Shown: positions 25,495 to 36,775 of the stretch, in pieces
Numbering within the stretch: the first letter of the stretch is position 1
How the letters are laid out: every line of letters starts with the position of its first letter
Assembly (NCBI GenBank): GCA_018417955.1
Contig: JACTVC010000003.1
Span: forward strand, 1,178,001-1,242,000
DNA: 64,000 bases
Direction: 5' to 3'
DNA from: Laccaria trichodermophora
Taxonomy: Eukaryota; Basidiomycota; Agaricomycetes; Agaricales; Hydnangiaceae
Program-made: the position numbers and the translations under genes
The notes under the pieces: generated by a model
Databases searched by the model: none
What the model was told of the DNA's origin: nothing
The model's input: the letters and a program-made list of their open reading frames with translations, nothing else

Positions 25495-25910
25495 CGTTGA
25501 AGTTCTGAGAAAATTCAAGTCTAGTTTATTTAAAGATAGCGGGGGGAACAACTGGTATAGCATTTTACCAAAATTTCAAAGCAAACAGCTAGACACAGCT
25601 GCGCGGCGACGAATTTGACGACAACAAGGCAAGTTTACGTTCTGTTGAGGATGAATTTCTGCGACTCAAGTTCCGCCTTTTGAGTAAGTACTAGGGAGCT
25701 CGAGAGGGATGTAAACTTATACTTCACAGGTCAAACATCATGATTTCCCATTCATTAGTGAAACGAAAATAAGTCAAGTTCTATAGTTGGGATTGGGTGG
25801 CCCTGGCAGCTTGCCTCTCTCAGTGCGGGACCATATCCCACTGCTGCCACCAAATTTGGGGACAAACCGAACGGCTCCCCCGTGCAGCCGCTGTGGTTTC
25901 CCCTACCGTG
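25495..25910. other. Spacer, no gene seen
   Basis: Promoter side of the small minus-strand gene. No supported exon. Confidence 0.4.
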
Positions 25911-26162
25911 TTCCGTTTTCAATAAACATATCTAACAGTAAATTTGGCACCCCAAGTGCTTGAAGGATGGTTCAAACCCGTTCTCGAGCCCGTCTCTAGA
26001 AATCCACAAGTCCACATAAACCAGACCTACAGCTGTAATATGCTGTTCCGTTTCCAATAAACATATCCAACAGTAAATTTGGCACCCCAAGTGCTTGAAG
26101 GATGGTTCAAACCCGTTCGCCCGTCTCTAGAAATCCACAAGTCCACATACTTAAATCAGACC
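25911..26162. repeat. Direct duplication of ~117 bp
   Basis: The segment 25911-26027 (starting TTCCGTTTTCAATAAACATA) is repeated almost exactly at 26046-26162, with a few substitutions and one short indel. An 18-bp spacer separates the copies. It has no coding potential and lies between the unknown gene and a tRNA. Confidence 0.88.
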
Positions 26163-26368
26163 TTGAGATGAATTGAGTACTGAGGCTGCAATTCTAACCA
26201 AATGCAGAGGTTGATGATGGCCGCCTTCATTGAAGAGGTTAGTTAGGGTGCCAACCGATGGAGTAATATATCTCCAATCAAGTTTCTCAATTGGGCAACC
26301 ATATGAAGTATGGTTGCATAGTATGTAATTGGCAGTTTGAGTGAAAAAAAAAAGACCAAAACAGAAAA

Positions 26369-26468
26369 TGCCCCCTGCAAGGTTCGAACTTGCGACCAGG
26401 ATTACCTAATCAAATGATTAGTCATATTTCTATGAGACCTGCGCTCTAACCAACTGAGCCAAGAAGGC
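26369..26468 (-). tRNA. Elongator tRNA-Met (CAT) with a 28-nt intron
   Basis: On the minus strand the gene folds as a full cloverleaf: acceptor GCCTTCT/AGGGGGC with two G-T pairs, D arm GCTC...GAGC, T arm GCAAG-TTCGAAC-CTTGC, discriminator A. The anticodon loop CTCATAA has anticodon CAT at plus positions 26432-26434. The intron is about 26403-26430, just 3' of base 37. The T-T apposition at the base of the anticodon loop also occurs in yeast elongator tRNA-Met. It is not the initiator, because the acceptor and anticodon stems differ. Confidence 0.92.
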
Positions 26469-26614
26469 GATATTATTGCCTCGTTCATTTCGAACTTGTC
26501 GGCTGACACAGTGACAGCCTTTATGCCCTCGGCTGACAACGCTGTGATGACGTCATCGACGCGTCTACTTATCTATCCTTCCAATCAACGTTGACCTGCC
26601 TCACGCACATTACA

Positions 26615-27747
26615 ATGTCCCGTATGCGCCTCTCTCTTTCCAACGTACCCCACCCATCACTGACCTACACAAACTACCAGCAACCCAGAGCGCCCTCATC
26701 ATCGGCGCAACAGGCCAAACGGGCCGTTACCTCCTCCAAAACCTCCTCTCCTCCCCACACTTCACCCGAGTCGGTGAGTATGGCAGGCGCGTGACGGCGG
26801 CTGAGCAGATCACGGCGGGAAAGGACAAGTTGGAGCAGAAAGTCGTTGATTTTGAGAAGATTGAGGAGTATGGGCTTGCGAGTGGCAAGTGGGATGTCGT
26901 GTTCATTACGTGAGTCGTCCTTTTGAACCGACTTTGAGCCTGCGCCTTGAGGTAATGAACGAATGAATTCAGGCTTGGAACTACGAAGAAAGACGCGGGG
27001 AGCGCGGAGCAGTTTGAGAAGATTGATAGGGAGTAAGTGCTGGGACACTTTCCGAAGACCCCCGTCATTGAATGAAGTGTATCAGATACGTTCTCAGGTC
27101 AGCAAAGGAAGCCAAAAGCTCTGAGATCTCTCAACGACTCGTGTACCTCTCCGTACGCCCTCCAACTCTTATCCGTCGACCAAATACTTAGTCCCTCGTG
27201 TCTCAGTCAGGAGGCGCTAGCTCTTCCTCCCCGTTCTTATACCCAAGGTTCGTCATTCCCCTGAGTTCCCCTTCTCCCAAAATTTCTATCCTGAACTTGA
27301 CACAATTAACAGGAGCAAAGGCCTAACCGAAGAAGGCCTCGCGAAACTGGGGTACAGTGACACCATCATCTTCCGTCCCGGCATGCTCCAAGGCACCGCG
27401 CGCGAACATCCCAGATTGGCTGAAACGATCTTTGGGTAAGGAAGGAGCTTTCCACATCCCTCACCGTTAACTGACATCTTTCTCAGAAAAGTGACCAGTG
27501 TACTCTCCCACCTCTCCGACTCTGTCGAAATCCAGGTAATGTCTTTCATTCAAGAACCAGTTTCATACATATAAATCATTTTTTATAGATCTCCGCACTC
27601 GCGAAAGCGATGTACCTCGCTGGCAAACTGGGAAGTGACGGGCTTCCAGATTCCGTAGGTGCCACAAAGGAGGACGACGCGGGTGGGTTTGGGTTCACGT
27701 CCATCAACAATGCGGGTGCCATTGCTTTGTCCAAAATGGAAGCATAG
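26615..27747 (+). CDS. FMP52: Fmp52-like NAD(P)-binding protein
   Basis: A 7-nt first exon (ATGTCCC, 26615-26621) splices to 26681, giving MSPTQSALIIGATGQTGRYL. That is a Rossmann nucleotide-binding loop GATGQTGR. Later exons carry KWDVVFITLGTTKKDAGS, then LVYLSSGGASSSSPFLYPRS with a following Lys. The YxxxK resembles the atypical short-chain dehydrogenase catalytic pair. The stop is TAG at 27745. The order and size match yeast Fmp52 and human HTATIP2 types; Fmp52 is associated with the mitochondrial outer membrane. Substrate unknown. Six or so very short introns are present. Confidence 0.85.
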
Positions 27748-28137
27748 GGGTCTAGGTATTAGTGATTTTTTATATGGAGGGAACATTATTACAGGTCAGG
27801 CCTTCAGGATGGAGGTTCAAGGGTTTTTCTATTCAGGGGGTCTGGAAGCTCAGTGAATTTGTAACTTTTTATGCTGCGGTTTATTATCGGGTTGGAGGGA
27901 GTTTTGGAATGTGCTAGCTACCAGGCAAGCAAAATCTACTATCGAGGTAAAACGAATGGTATCGATGACGAAAACAGAATAATTATACGACTGGGACAAG
28001 GTAGAGAGCGAGAGAGCAAGTGTAACGAAATAACAAAAAGAGTGACGAGCAGTAAGTACTTCAGAAATAGACAAACGTATAGGATACAAAAGCAGAGCAG
28101 GGGGAACAACGATAAAAACATCTCGCGTAGAATCACT
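27748..28137. other. Convergent 3' spacer, no gene seen
   Basis: Lies between two gene ends and holds 3' untranslated sequence of both neighbours. No supported exon. Confidence 0.5.
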
Positions 28138-30250
28138 CTACGACCTATCCGACTTTCCCGGATTCGCATTTGCAAAAATAGGAAAAGGCAACGAATACCT
28201 CTTCGTCAACGTCCTCAACTTCTGATACGTCTTATTACTCCCCTTCCCCCCAGACGTCGAATCACCCCGCATCAGCCCCTCCACGCGCTCCGCAGGCGTC
28301 TTGGGCGCATCAATGTTCATCCATATAGACGGTATATTCTGCGCTGGTACATGTAGGCCTGATTGCTTCGTAGTGGCGGATTTACGACGCGTCAGGTAAG
28401 TGAGTGATGATTTCCGCCGGGGAAGAGGGAGGGAAGGTAATTTTTTGTTTAGGGATATACTTCGGGTGGGTGGTGTGCGAGGGACGAGTTGGATCTCTCC
28501 GTCGTCCTCGTTGCTTGACCGTGGGTCACGTCGGTGTCGGACGTAGATGTCGTCTGCCGTAACTATACGTGTGGTTATCATCCTGTGGTTTTGTGTTGGG
28601 GACGTGGTGGGTGGTACGACGTGGATCGACTCGAGGCTCGTCCGCCTGCGGACTGGAGCCAACGTAGGGTCGTCAAGAGATGGCAAGGTGCCAATGTTGG
28701 CAGAGGTGAGGTTAGATGAGAAAGAGGTGAATTGGATGGGGAGGCTAGGTACGGGTGGATGGTCCTCTGGTCGACTTGGGCCGGATTTTCGATGGAGGAT
28801 AGGCGGTAGGCGCAAGCTCCCTTGCGAGGTCCTGTGGCTTCGAATCTTCGCAGCTGAGATTTGAGACGCCCGGCTCCCGTCCCCTCGTAAACTTCGGGTA
28901 CTCCTGTGACTGCGCGCACTTCGATTGCTCTGCACGCTCCGAATGCTTACTGAGTCAGGAACGTCAACAGAAGCATCGTGGTCCCTCGGGTCCCTGCTCA
29001 ACTGCGGCGAAAGTGGCGAAAGTGGTGAAGTGGATGAAGAAGGGGAACGTAAACTCGGCTCTACAGAGAGAATTTGAGGCGTTTGAGGTGCTACGTCTGC
29101 TCGAATGTCGTGTGATGTGGGTGAACGGGGCAATGAGATTTTTTCAGCCGTTTCGATGACGGCTTCGCCCATGTCTGAGATGACGGCCGTGTCAAACTCG
29201 TCCATCTCTCGCGCCATTTTTTCTGCTTCGTTCCAAGCGTCTTCTAGTTCTGCTTCTAGTTGGGTGATGCGTTCTTTGGTACTGGCTAGTTCTGTTGTGC
29301 GTCGGCCGTAACTGGCATTTAGCTGGGGACTCGTCAGATGATGTTGTGTGAACGAGAGACAAGATGTACCTTGCGAAGTGCGATAGCCAGGGCACTTGCC
29401 CAATGGCGATCAAGAAGTTTTGTGATTTGCGTGACGTGGTCAGTTATCTTCATGAGCTCTTCGAGCAGTCGATCACATTCCCCCGTGGTTGCTGATAGCT
29501 GTACGGTCAGTTTACTAATGACGCCCATGGTATCTTCCCCGTTATTCGCGACACATGAGATTGAATGAAGAGCTTGCAGTAACATGGTCCTCCGATGGAC
29601 AAGAAAACGGTACTTCGACTGAGTCACGCCTTTCAAAGCCTCCAGCCTCTCCAGTTCTGTAGGCAAAACGGTGTCGAGGTTCTCGAGAGTCAACAAACGG
29701 ATGTATGATTCTTGAGCAGATGAACGAATGGCGCGAGAGACGATGCTCTGGAGTTCGCGCGAATCCAATGTCCCTGGATTGACGAGGGTCAGTTGGAAGG
29801 ATAGATTATTCTGGCATGCGACGTACATAGTGCGGCTTCGAGTGGCAGCCCTTTCCAGGGAACTGGAACGGACTCGAAATTGATTACGGGGGCTGGTACG
29901 AACTTTGGCGGTTGGGTGACAGGTCTGACTGCGTGAGGGCGGTGGGAAGAGCGGCGGGATGGTGGGGTGACATGATCATCGTATGCAGGCGCGGAGAGAG
30001 GCTCTTCTTGCGCTTCAGAGTCGAGTGACGATTTTGAGAAGCGTTCCTCCCGATATAATACCGGCGAGTCTTGGAAATATTCGGTATTGATGTTAGACGC
30101 GCGATGTCTCAACCTAGGACCAGCGGGGGGTTGAATGGGACGGTGAAAGATTGTGCTAGCACGAGAGAAGGTGGGTGAATGAGGAGTGGGTGCCAAAGAA
30201 CGAGAAGAACGAGTGGTGAGGGTGCTGACACGCGTGCTGCTTCTCTCCAT
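28138..30250 (-). CDS. Coiled-coil, Ser-rich protein of unknown function
   Basis: Three exons, from ATG near 30250 to TAG at 28138. The first encodes a disordered Ser/Arg/Pro stretch. The second is helical (SRELQSIVSRAIRSSAQESY, then a long Leu/Glu heptad-like region). The third continues the coiled coil (NASYGRRTTELASTKERITQ...) and then becomes a long Ser/Arg-rich tail with SVRSVQSNRSARSHRS-type blocks. Both introns close in frame (CTA-T/GG and CGCAAG/CTA). I do not recognise a domain. It starts 136 bp from the divergent cardiolipin synthase gene. Confidence 0.75.
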
Positions 30251-30386
30251 GATTTTCGTCGAGTACAACACCCGCCAGCCGATGGTAACACACCAACGCG
30301 ATGGTCGTTGTCACCAATAATGATTTCACGGCAGCACACGGTCCGGCCAACCGACACTTTCAATTCGCGCACACGTTCACTTTGCA

Positions 30387-31429
30387 ATGCTCAAATTTAT
30401 CCCCGTCGCGTCGCGTCTTCCCCTCTGCCGACAACCCCTTGTTCGCTGTGCGCTCCTAACAAAATACCAACGCAATGCCTGGCCTTCACTCAACCTACGA
30501 CGCACTTTCTCCACACCCTCTCCAAACCCAAACAGCAACTTGAAGCTGAGAGAAAACATCTACACCATCCCAAACTTCCTTACTGTATCCCGCATAATTG
30601 CTTGCCCTGTCCTAGGGTACGCCATACTGGACAGCAATTACGCTTTTGCAACGGGCTTACTGGTCTATGCGGGCCTCACCGATTTGGTCTGCCCCGCCCG
30701 TTCTTACACTTGTTGACCCCATCTGAACTTGGCCTCCCCTTCTCACTCAAAGGTCGACGGGTACCTCGCGCGAAGATTTAATATGGCCTCTGTTCTTGGA
30801 ACTATACTTGACCCCGCGGCGGACAAGGCCCTCATGACGACGTTGACTGTTACTCTGACGATGCAGGAGCTCATTCCACGTACGATCTCTTCTTCTTACG
30901 TCCACTTTTAACTACTAACGACAGACACTAGTCCCACTTGCCGCTATTATCCTCGGACGTGACGTTCTACTGAGTCTCTCAGCTTTCTACATTCGTTACG
31001 CAACGTTACCCCATCCAGTACGTGTTTCATCCCTTCACGCAGAAAAGATACTCACAATTCCAACATAGAAAACATTTGCGCGGTACTGGGACTTCTCACT
31101 TCCCTCTGCCGAAGTCCGACCCACAACCATCAGCAAAGTAAGTCACCAAAACCATCAACCTCATCCACCTAATATCTTCCTAGGTAAACACCGCCCTCCA
31201 ACTCTTACTCATGGGAACGACAACCGTCAGCCCTCTACTACCCCTCGACTTGGGTCTCTCTCTACAGGGACTCCAGTACGCCACCTCCCCCACCTCTTTT
31301 CCCTCCAGTCTTTCTGACAAAAACACCAGATGGCTCGTAGCCACAACTACAATATGGTCTGGTGCCTCCTACCTATTCACCAAAGACGCTGTGCGAGTCA
31401 TAACACAACCACCACGCAAACCATCATGA
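30387..31429 (+). CDS. CRD1: Cardiolipin synthase (CDP-alcohol phosphatidyltransferase)
   Basis: Begins with a basic, Ser/Arg-rich, Asp/Glu-poor leader (RRTFSTPSP) typical of mitochondrial import. Then comes NIYTIPNFLTVSRI, the hallmark entry to CDP-alcohol phosphatidyltransferases. Across the second exon junction the motif D-G-x2-A-R-x8-G-x3-D-x3-D is complete (DGYLARR ... GTILDPAADK), including both metal-binding Asp pairs. Hydrophobic segments follow. The stop is TGA at 31427. By family knowledge it joins phosphatidylglycerol and CDP-diacylglycerol to make cardiolipin in the inner mitochondrial membrane. Five short introns. A degenerate copy of its 3' end lies at 40.75 kb. Confidence 0.93.
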
Positions 31430-31679
31430 CCGTTTCCTCGATCAATGTATACATTATCATTATTCCAGCTATAATAAATACGCATCGAAAGCACAAAACA
31501 TCAAATCCAGGCAGTGATTAATGAAATGACGACAACATCGTTTTGTATGCACGTCTTCTCGGGGAGCGCAGTTGCTAACCCATATCAAGAAACAGTGACC
31601 TACACCAAGCGAATTCAGAATGGATGTAAGTACTCAGGTTTGAATTCATCGGAGTGGTGGTACCCTTATGCAATATGAA

Positions 31680-33175
31680 AGGTATCGTTGACTTCGCGCG
31701 AAGAGGTCCCAGTTCCACGGCTTTTTCAACGCCAAACTTTTCAGGTCCAATTTGGACATATGTACGCGAGAGCCTGAACGTCGTCCGAAATTTGCCGGCA
31801 ACTGCATATGGAACCCTTTTGGCGAGTCGTCAACCTAAAAAAAGATAAACTCAATACTGAGGAGCGTTATTCGGGGAAAGACATGCGTTCGCTGAGTCGT
31901 TGTAGTTGTCTGGCTGAGCTCACTTGCTTTGCATCGATGTTTTCAACCACTCATTGCCTTTACCGCCCCCTTTCGGTGAATCGATTTTGGTGTCAGGAAA
32001 CATACTGTACCATTTCGACTGAGTGTTCAGGTCACGCATCACAAATAATTTTGAACTGAACACTTATGGTACTTGTCACAGGTCACACCGGCTAGTGAAC
32101 ACCTGGTAAAATGAGTGTAATACTTAAATGAGTTTTTTTAAGCCCAAGTATGTTTTTAAACAAAAACAGCATTCTATGACAATTGCATCTCAGCAACATC
32201 TCGGTAGTCCTCCCAGTCATCCCATTTTCCCCCGCCTGTGTAAGCCTTATGCACATGCTTCGTTGGCACTTGACAATGACCTCAGCCCAGTATTGGCTCA
32301 GGAATGTCGACGGAAATTTCATTTTCGCCTTCCATGGTTACAAAAAGGTCCTCATCACTTCCCAACCTTCCAAAATTTCCATGAACACTTCAATTTTTTG
32401 TGATCACTTTCACGGTTGTCACACATCACACAGGCCCATGAACACCTGAGCCAGTGAACACCACATGTCACGCGTCACACCCCATGAACACTCGGTCGAA
32501 ATGGTACAGTAGTTTTAATAACGTGTTCCCTCCATTCGTGAGCATGAGATCTTCTGGCAAAAAATCGGGGTCTTCCATGAGTTGTTTTAGGGTTTGGTTG
32601 GGAGGAGAATCTGTGGTTGCTTCTCACTTTCGATGGAATATTTGGAGCCGACAGGTCGCACCATCGGTGGCGATCACGGCCATTTCTAAGACCTGACATG
32701 ACTAGATTGTCAATGCGTAGATAGTGACCCTCTCGTCTTTATAGACTCGCGGGGGAGAAGCTGTCGTGGTGGATGAAGATACCTGCATGGAATCCCTACG
32801 ATAAACTTAGTATAAAGGGCGAAACGATAATGAAGTAACGAAGACACTAACTGTAAGTACACAGGCGCATCGACGCCAGATAATAATAAGGTAACCCTGG
32901 AGGATTGACGACGTTCAACATTTTTATGGTGGCGTCCGCAAATGTCATCAAGACTCAAGAGGCCTGAAGTTTGCATAGTTCAAATCGTCAGCCAACATTG
33001 CAAGTCTCTCCAGAGCGTAATTCTCACCAGCAAGTCCGCCTGCGGCCTGCTCTCTTGACCCACTGAGCTTGCGTTGTAAAAATGCCCCGAGTCTTCCTCC
33101 AATTACGCCGGCTTTGCAAAAAGGCACGGTTGGTGTTCTGGCGAGGGATGCGGTGGTGAGAACGGATCCCACTGG
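31680..33175 (-). pseudogene. Degenerate copy of the 5' half of tRNase Z
   Basis: This stretch aligns along its length with 38950-40090 of the intact tRNase Z gene in the same orientation. Shared stretches include TTCCACGGCTTTTTCAACG, CTGGCAACTGCATATG, AATGTCATCAAGA/TTAAGA and GCACGGTTGGTGTTCTGG. It has many small indels and substitutions that break the frame. It is further split by a MITE (32005-32509). It lacks the metallo-beta-lactamase half, so it cannot encode an active enzyme. The right border is near 33175, where similarity to the intact gene stops. Confidence 0.88.
32005..32509. mobile_element. 505-bp TA-flanked MITE inside the tRNase Z pseudogene
   Basis: Ends carry a 25-bp inverted repeat with one mismatch, reading CTGTACCATTTCGACYGAGT and onward. 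It is flanked by TA (32003-32004 and 32510-32511). Removing the element plus one TA restores continuity with the intact tRNase Z sequence (AAACATAGT/TCTTAAT region near 39352), so the insertion boundaries are supported by an internal empty site. No coding capacity. It shares the CTGTAC end and a TCACGCATCACA 12-mer (32032-32043) with the MITE at 2845-3213. Confidence 0.9.
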
Positions 33176-33682
33176 TCACTAGTCAACTAGTCGCTGCCAA
33201 GCACTCACCTTAGAGGATTTATCAATAACCATCCCCACACTCAACACCCAAAGTTACTCAACGTTTCTCCTCGTTTCTCACTTCATTACTCCTGGGACTC
33301 AACTGGGACTCGCCCAGGTTCAAGAATGCTAATCAAGAAGTTCATCTGGAGGCCTCCGATCAATCGTGGTTAGAACTCCACCTATAGCTTGGGGCCCACC
33401 GTTAGTCGTGCCAACATCTTGAAAGGCCAACACAAGCTTTCGACGGGGCTACAAACAAGCTACAAAACGTGAGGAGGGGAGTCTGAGCTGTGTCGCCCTC
33501 AAATTATATAACAAACTAAAAATAGAGCGTTGTCTCTCTTTCTCCACATTAATGGGTTGAGGAACAGCCGCGGCTCATCGTTAGCTGCAAAACTGGCCTG
33601 TCGTTCTGCAATCAGCTGCATCGTTCTAACAAACCCTATCTGTTGCAGAGTTGAATGCTGGGAATGAGCAAGGAACCAAAAG
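33176..33682. other. Spacer upstream of the HNH-type gene
   Basis: No clear gene. It should hold the promoter and possibly a small first exon of the HNH-type gene, because that gene's first open frame has no in-frame ATG before residue ~158. Confidence 0.4.
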
Positions 33683-35234
33683 GTGGAGACGACAGTCATC
33701 GTCTATACCTTCAGTTTAACTACTCCTGTCTCATCGCCAGCTATTCCAAGTCCTGCCGCAGATGCCAGCGGGTCAACTCTGACCTCCTCGGGCCCCCAGC
33801 AGCTTCGTGACCTCCCAAAAATTGACCCTTATCCCTTTTCCGTATTAGCCGTCGTTACTATCGTTCATCCTGCAAATGGTGTGGAATTGTTCGAGTGGCA
33901 AGCTTATGATCGTCTACCTGGACCTGAACTACAGTTTGGTGTCCATTTTGAGACCCTCCTGAATGCATGTCAGATTGTCGCCAACAACGAGACCGGATAC
34001 CTCTCCAAACATCAAGGTCGCGACGATGAACGAATAGATGTCGATCTCGATTCAATTCTCGCTCCCGGTCGCTACTATTATCATGTTGAAAAGGTCGCGC
34101 TGAATCCATACCCTATATGCCGCGACTTCAAGAGCTGGACTTTCCCACATGGAGACATGCCTCGTTCCTGGTCCACAAAATCTACAGCGCTTTCGAGGAA
34201 GTTACATTGGGGCTCCTCCTGGAGTGCAATTAGTTTTATTGTCAAGCTCAGGGATAAGAAGTGTCGCGTAACCGGATCCAGCGAGTGGCTCTCAACGGCA
34301 CGTCTCATTCCCAAAGAAGAGAGATCTTGGGTGAGTAGAATATATCATCTGATCTATCGCACCGCCTTACCCTCTGACTTGTTAGATGCGACGGAATAAG
34401 ATGCATGCCTACCTTCCAGGCGCCTGCCTCCGATATGACCAGTCGCCCCGCAACCTGCTTGCTCTTCGGCAGGATTGCCACCTCGGTGGATTTGATTGTG
34501 CACAGTTTGTTTTTGTCCCGAAGTGGGGTAAAATGGCTGCACATTTCCTCGGCGAAAGTATGGAGTTTGCAAATCAGTACCACAACACCATTTTCAATGT
34601 AGACACCCTATCGATCGAAGCACTGTTCAGTCGGTTTGCTTGGGCGGTTCTCAAGCTTGTTGCGGATTCGACGAGGGAGGAGGATTTCGAGTTTGAAGAA
34701 GATGGGAAAGGGGGTGGAAAAGGTGGAGGAAAGGGTGGAAAAGGTGGAGGAGAGGGTGGAAAAGGTGGAGAAGAGGGTGGAAAAGGAGGAGGAGAGGGTG
34801 GAAAAGGAGGAGGAAGCTCATGCAAGCGGAAACGTGAGGATGAGGACGACGGTGAGGAGGAAGGTCTCGAAAACGATGAAGACGAAAGTGGCACCTATCA
34901 GCCTGCCAGCCAAACTCACAAGCGGCGCGATGTTCTGTTACATGGACCCAACGCTTGGCTTTCCGATGTTCTTTCTCATTTAGATGATGGTACCGATGCT
35001 CGTGAACTTGAGGAAGATCTGGAGACTGCAGCTTGTCTTCCTTTTTTAAGTGTGTATGAATTAAACACACCTGAGTTTGTGCTGCTGACATTAAATTCAG
35101 TCGATTCCAACATTGAACCCACGGCTTATCAATGGGAATTACCATGGTACCCTGGTGTCAGTGTTGTCGAGAAACTCAAAAAGAAATACATTGCAGAACA
35201 TCCAAACATTCGAGCACACAATCTCCCAAAATGA
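33683..35234 (+). CDS. HNH_2-type nuclease-like protein, likely 5'-incomplete model
   Basis: Two visible exons (33683-34329 and ~34386-35234) joined after ...ERSW. The first encodes YTF..., PYPFSVLAVVTIVHPANG, LFEWQAYDRLPGPEL and PGRYYYHVEKVALNPYPICR. Then comes IVKLRDKKCRVTGSSEWLST. The second has NLLALRQDCHLGGFDCAQFV FVPK. This order is that of fungal HNH_2 proteins, common in Agaricomycetes and of unknown role. In the part where related proteins have an Ala-His-Leu motif this one reads TARLIP, so a ligand or catalytic His may be lost. The first frame opens with GTG (33683) after an upstream stop at 33665, and no in-frame ATG is found, so an exon upstream is missing from the model or the gene is 5'-truncated. 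A Gly/Lys repeat interrupts the second exon. Confidence 0.65.
34703..34815. repeat. Gly/Lys-coding purine repeat in the HNH-type gene
   Basis: Tandem variants of GGTGGAAAAGGTGGAGGAGA encode KGGGKGG and EGGKGG units over ~38 residues. The stretch is almost pure purine on the plus strand. It is in frame with the surrounding exon, so it is translated rather than intronic. Confidence 0.85.
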
Positions 35235-35315
35235 GCAATGAATTCAGAATCACAAAGCAACGGTGTACTTGACGATGGTGATTGTTCATAGAATCCCATT
35301 CTACTTTTCGCCAAC

Positions 35316-36093
35316 AAACACCGATGACACCATAGCCACTCGTTTTCTGCACACATCTTCGAGTTCGGCTGCTAACCCAGAGATCCCCCAAGTGCCTTTC
35401 AGTGGATGAGGAAGATGGGCAGCTACATCACATGAAACTCAATGAGGCTCGCCCTCCCCGTCTTCTCCTGCTGCTTCTCCAACTGCTCATTCAACAACAT
35501 CACCTGTGCCACACTGCTTCCTTGCCCTCTGACCCTCGCCGCTTCTTCCTTAAGCCTCCCCTCAGCCCTTTCCTTCTCCCCACGCAAAGTCTTCAAATTC
35601 TTCCCAAATGCCTCTGGGTCCCTCCTCGTCCGCTTGAGGTCGTTCTGAGTAGGGCAACTGTTTTAGCGACATCATTTTTTCCAGAGAAGATCTTGCACCG
35701 CGCGTTGGAGCCCGATTGCTCGATACTACAGCGCGTGACGGAGGTCCTTATGGTCTGCAGCCAGAAGAGGTTGCTCTTGCCTCGGTTCTCTGCGTTCTCT
35801 GCGACGGGTTTCTCCAGGAAGCGTGCCTTTTGCTCAGCGTTGGTGTTCCCTGGGAAGGAAACGGTCATTACAAAAAAAAACCGCCCTGAGATGTAATGAA
35901 ACACCTCTCAGCTCTGTCTCCACCTGCTTGACTCTCTGCAACTATTGACGAACATCATCCGTGTCCTATACACGGGAAGGAATCAGCGGCTAGTACGCTT
36001 GTGACGGCGAAGCGACGTGTGGATTCCGTCCTCATCCTCTGGAGTGGAATCATGATTACTTTTTCTCCCGAGCCATACGATCCATCCTCCACG
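35316..36093 (-). pseudogene. Degenerate copy of the 3' part of the spindle-pole (PACT) gene
   Basis: Aligns with ~40910-42355 of the intact gene but lacks about 400 bp corresponding to ~41050-41440. Shared blocks include CGGCTGCTAAC, GTGCCTTTCAGT, TTCATTCAACAAC, CTTGACTCTCTGCAACT and TTCTCCCGAGCCATACGATC. Frame is lost by many indels. The copied part corresponds to the coiled-coil end; the PACT-coding exon is mostly absent. The left border follows the HNH-type gene closely. Confidence 0.85.
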
Positions 36094-36159
36094 TCTACAT
36101 TGTGAGCCACCCCTCCCCTCTTTAACATGCCGGAATTGGAGGACCATTCGAGGCAGTTG

Positions 36160-36426
36160 TCAGTATTGTGACTTGGGCACTGAAACCCCCGTGTTGTTCG
36201 TCTCCTTCTCTAGCGCTGTGTAGAGGTCATACGTGGATGCCTTTGAGGTGAGGGCGAGGAGATGTAGGAGTGTAAGCAAAGCGAAGGTCACACGGGTCTT
36301 GGGAATGAGTTGGCCTCGTCGCAAGAGTTGAGCATGTTTGGGGAGTGCGGCCTCACAGTTGCAGTAGTCAATGGTAACGTCGTGAATGCCACTTGTGTGA
36401 TGTGAAGAACATGAAGGCATTGGCAA
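36160..36426 (-). mobile_element. KDZ (Kyakuja-Dileera-Zisupton) transposase fragment
   Basis: An 88-codon minus-strand frame contains GIHDVTIDYCNCEAALPKHA, then QLLRRGQLIPKTRVTFALLT and LALTSKASTYDLYTALEKET, ending TNNTGVSVPKSQY. This is the CxC2-type Cys-containing domain and following helices found in agaricomycete KDZ transposases. Only a small internal piece is present; there is no catalytic core and no terminal repeats that I can see. It lies between the spindle-pole pseudogene and the end of tRNase Z. Confidence 0.8.
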
Positions 36427-36775
36427 CGCTCAGGAACAGGGCATCACGAGCGACGTCTTGACGAAGTGCGTTTCGGCCCATCTTTAAAGTTGCTCTGGTC
36501 AGGATAAGAAACATATATAACAAGCGGTTACATAGTGCTGTATGTATCTTGAAAAAGAGTCGGAGAGGAAAGAAGGGTCATTGAAAGCGTTTCAATTGAT
36601 TGGTGGTGGTCTATGCATGTATGTAGTATCAGAATAATGCGGTGTCTTGGTTGCAAGTCTATCAGAGTAAGCGACGAGAACGATAATGAGAATTAAGTTA
36701 TGAGATGTCAGATGAGTTGAGGATATATGCAGAACGACAATGCACAAGAAGAAAAATTGCACGATTGAGAAAGCA
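36427..36775. other. 3' flank of tRNase Z, no gene seen
   Basis: AT-rich, no supported exon. Part is the tRNase Z 3' untranslated region. Confidence 0.4.

Noticed and set aside
34574..35145. Pro/Phe-rich minus-strand frames
   Set aside because: Antisense of the Gly/Lys repeat in the HNH-type gene.
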